Assembly: GCA_034698045.1 (NCBI GenBank)
Contig: JAQGAU010000569.1
Span: 1 to 26,181 of the forward strand
Direction of reading: 5' to 3'
Source of the DNA: Paramacrobiotus richtersi
Lineage: Eukaryota; Tardigrada; Eutardigrada; Parachela; Macrobiotidae
Length of the DNA stretch: 26,181 bases
Part shown: piece by piece, positions 19,850 through 26,181 of the stretch
Numbering within the stretch: position 1 is the first letter of the stretch
How the letters are laid out: each line of letters begins with the position of its first letter
Made by a program: the position numbers and the translations under genes
Notes under the pieces: model-generated
What the model was told of the DNA's origin: nothing
Databases searched by the model: none
Seen by the model: the letters and a program-made list of their open reading frames with translations, nothing else

Positions 19850-20250
19850 ATATACCTGTTCGATCAGCTCATAACTAATCCTACTACATATGCATGCTGC
19901 TAATAATTTTATGCAATATTATTGGCCTGTTGTTTGGTGATTTATTTAAATTAAACCTCGAATATTGTAACAGTAGTTGGTCGTTCCTGAGCATCGTGAC
20001 AGATTGTCCATTTCTAACGAACCGATTGCTCTTTTAACAATATCCGTTAACTTTCTGATGATATTACTATTGGCAATTGGCAAATACGGAATCTATCCGC
20101 ACCTTTTGGTAGTATCACTTTAAGAAATGGGCAACCTTCCTCGGTGGGTGGAGGACATGAAGACTGAAGAAAGACCATCACAATTATAGATTGCCAGAGG
20201 AACTCAGGTGGCGCCAGTGTTGATACGTTATCGTGGCACGACTAACCGAT
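19850..20250 (-). repeat. Diverged copy of the 24.34–24.79-kb segment
   Basis: On the minus strand, a CTACCAAAA block (about 20110) and, further on, an AAACGAGC/AAAGAGC-AATCGGTTCGTT block (about 20010–20035, peptide KRAIGSLEM) occur in the same order, spacing and orientation as at 24.50–24.57 kb. Weaker similarity extends to both sides. The copy has stops and frame breaks, so it is a dead or non-coding duplicate. Confidence 0.55.
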
Positions 20251-20259
20251 GAACGACTG

Positions 20260-20490
20260 GACGGTATCCTGAATGACCTTTAACAGCGGGCATCTCAACA
20301 GTGCGGGATTGGCATCAAGGGTCCAAGTCAATTCCGATACTTCCAATTTACTCCCGAATCCCAGACACTGCCGGGTCAGCCGCACAGTGGCACACCCTCG
20401 AACTGGTCGTCAGAAATCTACCGACGACCTCGATCCAACTGCATTTCCACAAGGTTTCCACCGACCGCTGATGAGCCCGATGTAGTACAT
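20260..20490 (-). pseudogene. Unrecognised minus-strand coding remnant
   Basis: The minus strand reads HQRSVETLWKCSWIEVVGRF in one frame and, after a frame break near 20355, SKLEVSELTWTLDANPALL followed by LLKVIQDTVQSFI in the next. The Leu spacing faintly recalls F-box/leucine-rich proteins, but not enough to call. It lies directly upstream of the duplicated segment at 19850–20250 and may be part of the same dead gene. Confidence 0.25.
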
Positions 20491-20809
20491 GTTATCATGT
20501 TACATGTAACTTACATGAAAACTGATCATAATTCAGAAACAAGCGAACATGTTGCGTGCACGATAGAATCATTTCCAAGCTTCGCCAAAGCGTATTTTGA
20601 TGTGACCTTATCGCACTAGATCAGGTAGTAAACAATTACGCAGTGTATCTTCTTAATATTCCTTTTGAAATTGTCTTTTTGTTTGGATGCACGGGGTCGA
20701 AATACTACCGGAATTTTCCGTTTTTAATTTTGCTACGCCATGGCTTTTGCACTTTATATGCGCCGGAATGTTCCGAAAAAAAACAATGTCCCGTGAAGAT
20801 TAGCAAAAC
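20491..20809. other. Stretch without supported gene
   Basis: AT-rich with short frames only. Confidence 0.5.
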
Positions 20810-21240
20810 TTAGACATGAACACGTTGATGGAATACGTACACTGGATGAAAAAGAGTAATTGTGCAGCAAGGAAACTGAAATTCCTGAGTACAAATGTAC
20901 AGTGAATCACTTAGCACGCCCCATCTCAACATGACTGAGATAAACGCCTTCCACTGAACAACTGTCCAGAAGGCGCGCACCATGATCCCTTCGGGACCGG
21001 TATCCACGAACAAGGTCATCTCAGGCACTTGAACTTCTTCCCCGAATTACATGCACAGATGTGGAGGCGGGTGTGTTTCGTGTGATTCGCTGTCGGTTCT
21101 CGGCCGCTGTTGCGAAGGAGGTGGTGGGGACGGAGTTCAACGCGATGGCATCGAGGGATTATACTCGGAAAGAGGAGCAGCTTTTGGCGAACTGCAATTT
21201 GATCCGCTAGACAGGAAGACAGTGGAGGTGTGGAGGTGCA
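20810..21240 (-). pseudogene. Ser/Pro-rich minus-strand frame with two stops
   Basis: A single minus-strand frame gives a Ser/Pro-rich linker (PPPPSQQRPRTDSESHE), one TGA before it and one TAA after it. It then continues as VPEMTLFVDTGPEGIMVR and a Trp/Phe-rich stretch to the stop at 20810. Continuity across the two stops suggests former coding. On the plus strand a 169-codon open frame (21051–21560) overlaps it. I favour neither as an active gene. Confidence 0.25.
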
Positions 21241-21628
21241 CAATGCCGTACATTGTACACATGCAATTGTATACTTTATACAGATTCTTACGTACAAGTG
21301 TGGACGGCAATTTTAGCAAAGTACCAAAACCGCAATGCGCCGTACCATGTACGATTGATCCAGCTAAGATCACGCATCTTTCCGTTGCTGCTGTTGCTTT
21401 AATTCAGTCGATTGCATGCGCGATAAAACACAATTACACTGTGGTAAAATTAGAAAAATTATATTGGAAAAAGACCGGCCGCGACGATTTCCAAACTCCT
21501 GGATTGTTTATCAAAAAGGTCGCCTTCCACGAACCTTTGCAAGCTAAAGAGACCATGTAATTAAAACGCAAAGCACCCTTATCAGGCCAACCGGAAGGCA
21601 AGAAAACGATTAACACTAATACACGTAA

Positions 21629-24098
21629 TCAAAGTACGTAATATTTCAACCGATATCCTCCATAGTTTTTCTCGCCTGGCTTTTTCTGCACTGCGTCACG
21701 CTGCGGATCGCGTAGGACCTCTACAACAGCCGAATACAAATTTCAAACGCCAAAACAACGACAACTCTGAAAGATTTCTTCTACCTTTACGAATCTTGAC
21801 TAATGCACAATTGCCCATGTTTAGCCATGACAAGGGGCACGGCAGGACAGACAAACTGTCCGTACTCTTATCATAGATTTGGATTCCTTCCGTGCAGTTC
21901 GTGACTGCAAGGTAATTTCCAGCTACATACAACTGGCCGTGGAATGCGCCCACCACAAGACCGCCGCCTGATGCGCCCAGATCGGTTACATTCATGCCAT
22001 TCAAAGGTGTTCCTGCAAAAGCGTCACAATTTGTAGCATTATCGAGTTTTTCTACTTATCCTATCAATGGCTTTCATTGAAAATTCCCTTTGCTTTAAAA
22101 TAACTGCGTGTTATCAAACTACGGCAACTCGTAGAATATGTAAACTGTCAGAATCTACAGCTGTACCTTCGCGGGTCCATCGCTTTCGCTCACGCATCGA
22201 GCTGCGGCTCCAGCGGTCCGTCAGCGGATCGTAGACATCCACTGCTGAAGACGAGTGTTACCCTTTCGCAATACCTCCTGGAAATCAGAACAGTCAAAAC
22301 CACGCGTCCCAGCATCGAACTGCATGTAACCCATGCGTCTCACCCAGTACGTAGATCATGCCATCGACAACCGCACAGGCCGAGCAATCGCCACGTCGTC
22401 CCGGCATTTTGCTCCGTGGCGCCCAGGCATCGGACTGGATGCCATATTGCCACGCCCAATCAGAGATACCAGCACTACCGAACGAAGAGATGGCACCCCC
22501 ACGGGCGGCGCAGCCAAAGGAAGCCAGTACATGGGGCAGAGCGGCCACCTTACGCCAGTCATTCGTAGCGGGGACATAATGCTCCACGGGATGATTTGGA
22601 CGATGCATCATCAACGCGCAGCGCGTACACTTGTTCACCGGCTGTTATCACTCGACCAGACAAATGGGCGGACTACGGACTGGTCAGGAGATTCCACATT
22701 CCAGATTCTGGATAAACGCGATACTAGACAATACGTCCTGCCAATGCACCCAGGATAAAGGTGCTGCCGTCCATACCGACCATAGTCGACACTTTCAGGT
22801 TGGCGCCATCCGGCACACGACCCAGAAACGAACATGTGCCACTCAGCGGATCGATGCACGTAATGAATCCAACCAGTCCAATAAAAACCGGAGCAAACCC
22901 TACACTGAACCAAAAAATAGAAGGTCAGTAAACTAGTGTTCTTGAAGGCTGCTATCTTATGTTAAATCTGAACCTTTACCGCATGAATCTCTAGTCGACT
23001 TGGTCGAGAACAGGCCACTTGACTTGCCAGTTGCTCACGAGACAGGCTGACTGCCGCTGGCAATCGCTACATTCCGGTGTTGTTTATTCAGGCAGAAATA
23101 ATCCTCCAACGAGCTATCCAGGTGATCGTTTGTCACTTGAGCGAGACGGACAAATGACAGCAATTCGGGGAACAGCATCACGCGTTGAACGGGATCATGG
23201 CGTATACAACACATAACGGCATCCAGGACGACTCCTTCGTGATCAACATTCAGATCATCCGATGCCAGGTGCATCACCAACTACAACCAAACCACACATG
23301 CACAATCTGAGGTTTCTACATTTGAACGACGCCCGAAATGCTTTACGGTATACGATATTAATAATATTATGAATGTACAGTTCAAGTGATACCGTGTTTT
23401 TGTCCAGGAGCAGAAAATCGGTATCCCGTGCAACAGTGTTGAAATGTCGAAGAATTAACTTCTTAGTCTTGTCAGCTAAAGCTGTCCGGTGGTATAGATC
23501 TGCCAGGCAATACTCCATCACGCAGCAGCGGGGGTTCATACGTCGCTTCAGGAAGCTGCAGCAGGCTTCCGCCAGTGGCTGTACTTCGAGAAAGATGGCG
23601 GTTTGCAACAGGGCCGCCACGTTACTTCGGTCTATGAACACGGCCGAGGTATAGATGTAATGAACCATCCTGTCGAAATACGCATTGTGAATGAATGCCA
23701 CGAATACGAACAATGTTACAATGATCCAAGAGCTGATCACCATAGATCGTATGTTTTAAACGATACTGCATAATTATGTACATGTACTCGTTATGTCTAC
23801 GCCGTGAAGGTTTAGTCTGCGGCTGAATCCCAGTAGTACTTACGAATAAAGAACCGTATTGGAAATCTTGTTGATCTGTAGCTTCTCCTTCGTTTGCATA
23901 GGGGAGGCAAACATCTCCCTGAAGCAGGTGCTGCGGCCTGCGGGCGCTAAGAAACAGGCGATGCGCAGGAATCTCCCGAGCGTCCGTATCAGCACCCTGC
24001 AGGACAATGTCGCACTCCATACCCTTATTCGGCTTATTGTGCATCTCCCATAACTCGGAAGTCAAAGGAAAATCATCGCTGTACAGCTTTGGTGCCAT
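21629..24098 (-). pseudogene. BTB-BACK-Kelch (kelch-like) gene with multiple lesions
   Basis: Kelch-like proteins are usually substrate adaptors of cullin-3 ubiquitin ligases. Exons on the minus strand: 24098–23844, 23669–23393, 23280 to about 23037, about 22904–22344, 22277–22167, 22012–21785 and 21720–21629; all introns used (64–174 bp) are GT–AG. Start ATG sits in ACCATGG. The BTB domain shows ECDIVLQG, HRLFLSAR and, across the first intron, MVHYIYTSAV. BACK follows (DDLNVDHEGVVLDAV, RHDPVQRVMLFPELL). Kelch blades include WNLLTSP, VEHYVPATNDW, GMIYVLGG, VDVYDPLTDRW and GIQIYDKSTDSL. Lesions: a 7-bp tandem duplication (23931–23944) breaking BTB; a frame break near 23075; TAG at 22726–22724 and 22675–22673; a frame break near 22605; TAA at 22260–22258. 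Kept splice sites suggest recent decay, or several assembly errors. Confidence 0.85.
23931..23944 (+). repeat. 7-bp tandem duplication breaking the BTB domain
   Basis: CTGCGGC is followed directly by CTGCGGG. Removing one unit restores the BTB reading across HRLFLSAR into the next helix (FREMFASPMQ), so this duplication is the likely cause of the frame break. Confidence 0.7.
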
Positions 24099-24113
24099 GG
24101 TAAATGCTCTGGA

Positions 24114-24350
24114 TCAGACTGGATTATAAAATAAATAAATATGGATTCGCAAAATAAAAAGATAAGGATTCACAAACTTATGATATAAACTTATCGAAAA
24201 ACCTCGGGAAACGCAGCAATACTGCAAATACATACACTTCTGCAATCGCCGAATGATTAATGCAAAAACCCAGTCATCGTCAGAAATGGCTGTTTCAGGT
24301 AACTTTGTGTTTGCGGATGATTGCGACATGATCGAGATCACCTGCAACAT
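24114..24350 (-). other. Possible upstream exon of the Kelch gene
   Basis: An acceptor (ATATGTTGCAG, ending at 24344) precedes an open frame with ATG reading MSQSSANTKLPETAISDDDW. A donor (AAGT|GTATGT, about 24235) could splice to an acceptor just before the Kelch start (GATCCAGAG near 24106), in frame, adding about 36 residues. The alternative is a 78-codon frame to 24114 or untranslated sequence. Confidence 0.25.
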
Positions 24351-24423
24351 ATAGCAGTAAATAATTTAATCTCGCTAGGTAACTGCATATTGCTTGTGTT
24401 TGCCAAATGTTTGTTCCTCTAAT

Positions 24424-24819
24424 TTAACGTCTTGTCTCGTGATTTGACCCAGCTGCTCGTTTCCGCATATCGTGATTGTACATTTCCAACGAACCGATAG
24501 CTCGTTTGGATATTTCCATATAGGTATTATTAATAAATACAGGATCAGATTCGCTCAGCGTTTTTGGTAGATGTGCAGTGCAGATTGAAAATAAAACGGA
24601 ACAGCTACTTAAATTAAATCTAATGTCCGCAATAAAACAAGAATGACCAGAAGGGCACATTAATAAATCCACGATACGTTCCCAACGGACAATAACCAGA
24701 GGAATCAGAGATGAGGAAAGTCGCCTGTGTGGTACCGCCTGTAAATGTAACATACAACCTGCACGGATGCAACCTTCACTGCTTCTGCTTCTAACGTAAT
24801 TAATCGTAATCCCAAACAT
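24424..24819 (-). CDS. Hypothetical 131-codon open frame
   Basis: The frame is open from ATG 24819 to stop 24424–24426. It has no signal peptide or long membrane helix. The middle is hydrophobic and Cys-rich; the end is polar (YMEISKRAIGSLEMYNHDM, then a basic tail). The best argument that it is or was coding is the diverged copy near 20 kb, where KRAIGSLEM is kept. It lies upstream of the Kelch gene on the same strand with a separate end. No family recognised. Confidence 0.35.
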   Translation of the reverse strand: MFGITINYVRSRSSEGCIRAGCMLHLQAVPHRRLSSSLIPLVIVRWERIVDLLMCPSGHSCFIADIRFNLSSCSVLFSICTAHLPKTLSESDPVFINNTYMEISKRAIGSLEMYNHDMRKRAAGSNHETRR

Positions 24820-25058
24820 TCATTAATAGACATTCGAAAACGCTGACATTTTATAGCCAGCATGCTAATAAATAACAACCACCTCGAACAAAGCAGCCCC
24901 GAGCCCCGCGCAAAGAAAACAAACAGGCAATGGTATCACAGTTCGTAATATCACTGTACACAGTACAGATACTGTACTGATCGTCGAAACGTGCGTTAAC
25001 AAGTAAGGAAATCAGGGAATGATCACTGGCGCCTCATTTCACTATGCAGAAATTAATG
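24820..25058. other. Spacer between the LAMP-like gene and the 131-codon frame
   Basis: About 240 bp downstream of the LAMP-like stop. No frame or repeat of note. Confidence 0.5.
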
Positions 25059-25762
25059 TCACATTTGATCATACTGGTATTGGTTCCGCTTTGCCAAAGC
25101 CCGCTCCAAGACATCAATAACAAGCGCCAAAATAATCAGCACAGCCAAAACCGCCGCGGTAACCATCCCTTCGACTTGCATCTCCTCCGGCGTATCACCG
25201 CACAGTCCGCGCTGGCCAATTGCCGCGGAAAGGTTACCATCGTTCTCCACATTCATATACACTTCCATCTGCGTCAGTCCCCTCATGACCATTTGCATCT
25301 CTCCCACCCTAGCAATACCGGTAATATTCAGCGCCACACTTCGATTGCTATCGCAGTGATACGACGCCTCGAAGGGCGTGTCAAAGAGGTCCATTCCAGA
25401 TGTCGTTTTGTTGCAAACTGCAAAGTACCATCCAGGTTGAGTTCATCAACGAAAGGAAGAGAGACAAATACACCCGGTCCTGCAACCGTCCAATAATCGT
25501 TACTAAGCCGGAAACCAAATGCTATCGTCCACGCAGTGCTTTGGTAACCGTTCCGGCCGCTAATATCCAGCAAAGTAGACCCAAAGGTTACTTCTTGTTA
25601 TCGAACCCGGTCGTTTCCAGTGCGCCGATTGTGTAAACGAACTCCCAGTTCTGCCAGAAGAAATCGGCCCGGATACACACATTCCCATCTTTCGGTTTCG
25701 GTTTCGCGCGTTTGTAGAGTAGAGATGGAACACGCGAGTCACGGTCAAGATCTTTCCATTGC
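25059..25762 (-). CDS. LAMP-like lysosomal membrane glycoprotein (5' partial)
   Basis: Type I membrane protein related to LAMP/CD68-type lysosomal glycoproteins. Exons on the minus strand: 25762–25592, then 25538 (or 25559)–25474, then 25417–25059. The two introns (53 or 32 bp, and 56 bp) are GT–AG and keep frame. The luminal part has a Lys/Pro spacer (KRAKPKPKDGNVC), a first Cys in VCIRADF, CNKTTSG, then the family's F-x-T-P-x-x-x-S-Y-x-C block (DLFDTPFEASYHC) and a last Cys in RGLCGD. N-glycosylation sites include NKT, NRS and NIT. One helix (MVTAAVLAVLIILALVIDV) is followed by a short tail ending YQYDQM; YDQM fits the YxxΦ endosome/lysosome sorting signal. The signal-peptide exon must lie further right or outside the window. 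A dead duplicate lies at 1005–3375. The family call rests on motif layout, not on a search. Confidence 0.6.
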
Positions 25763-26181
25763 CTTGCAGGAAGGCAGGAGCAGTAAACCGAGCATGCCTT
25801 AAAGTAAGAAACAAGATAAGCAAAAACTGCGCAGGCAGTTCTATCTAGAAAGGAATAGTTTTAATCAAAATCGTCGGATGTCTTCCACATGTTCTAGCAG
25901 TCTACGATCTGAATGAATCATAGCTTTCCACGGCACCTGTGACAAGGTCTTACGTTCAGCAAATAATACAAAGCCGTAGAACTCAATTAATTATAGCTCG
26001 GGAGTCTGCGGAGTTTATTTCGAATTACTAACAATTTAGGCAACCTACCACCAAAACCTGGCAAGTGTAACCGGCTACGTTCAAATCAGGTAATCGCTTC
26101 GATCTATTGACGTACTCTCCAGTCTCTCCAGACTGGCGTACTACCAACCAGACACAGTCGGTACAAGAGGATCTCTGGACT
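25763..26181. other. Upstream region of the LAMP-like gene, first exon not found
   Basis: A hydrophobic plus Arg-containing minus-strand frame before 25800 (LILFLTL) is in the wrong frame for the luminal exon. A small near-palindrome (CAGTCTCTCCAGACTG, about 26120–26135) is the only structural item. Confidence 0.4.

Noticed and set aside
21051-21560. 169-codon plus-strand open frame, the longest in the window
   Set aside because: No recognised motif, atypical Gly/Cys-rich start, and it overlaps a Ser/Pro-rich minus-strand frame that looks more protein-like. Openness alone is not enough.
22258-22726. Reassigned stop codons (alternative genetic code) as an explanation for stops in the Kelch gene
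   Set aside because: Both TAG and TAA are involved, frame breaks also occur, and neighbouring genes use stops normally.
22640-22726. 27- and 39-bp introns to remove the two TAGs in the Kelch repeats
   Set aside because: They would delete residues that match the Kelch repeat pattern (YRVYPESG and SAHLSGRVITAG), so true stops are more likely.
25059-25762. Calling the LAMP-like gene a pseudogene because of two frame breaks
   Set aside because: Short GT–AG introns restore the frame exactly at both places, one with a good pyrimidine-rich acceptor.
1-26181. tRNA, rRNA, CRISPR arrays and bacterial operon structure
   Set aside because: No cloverleaf with a proper T-loop, no regularly spaced repeats and no tightly packed same-strand genes were found.

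Overview
The window looks like animal (metazoan) nuclear DNA. Coding stretches are split by GT–AG introns, many very short (about 39–66 bp, others 110–270 bp, one 1.65 kb). The recognisable products are animal-type: a BTB-BACK-Kelch protein, a LAMP-like lysosomal membrane protein, a class C G-protein-coupled receptor remnant and a retroelement reverse-transcriptase tail. I see no bacterial operons, Shine-Dalgarno spacing, tRNA, rRNA or CRISPR. The short introns and compact spacing suggest a small-genome invertebrate. A tardigrade or similar is possible, but the sequence does not prove it.

Layout. 1–290: 5'-truncated tail of a retroelement polyprotein (minus strand), leaving the window at its left edge. 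About 1005–3375: dead copy of a LAMP-like gene (minus), split by a 1.7-kb inverted-repeat transposon (1144–2851) with a 10-bp target duplication. About 3960–6480, plus strand: a decayed class C receptor transmembrane exon followed by unassigned coding-like pieces. 7580–13464, minus: the best-preserved gene, at least 12 exons, encoding an unrecognised coiled-coil protein with a disordered basic tail. 13.5–21.6 kb: no intact gene; scattered coding-like remnants with isolated stops and frame breaks. 21629–24098, minus: a BTB-BACK-Kelch gene with well-kept splice sites but at least six coding lesions. 24.1–24.8 kb: a possible upstream exon and a 131-codon frame with a diverged second copy near 20 kb. 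25059–25762, minus: a LAMP-like gene that reads through once two short introns are removed; it is the apparently intact relative of the broken copy at 1–3.4 kb.

The genes do not form an obvious pathway. The common theme is duplication and decay: two duplicated pairs sit inside 26 kb, one member of the LAMP pair is dead and transposon-hit, and the Kelch and receptor loci carry disabling changes. If those lesions are real and not consensus errors, this is a pseudogene-rich accessory region around one or two working genes. I found no convincing new multi-gene system. The most novel items are the orphan coiled-coil gene and the nested transposon in the duplicated LAMP-like gene.
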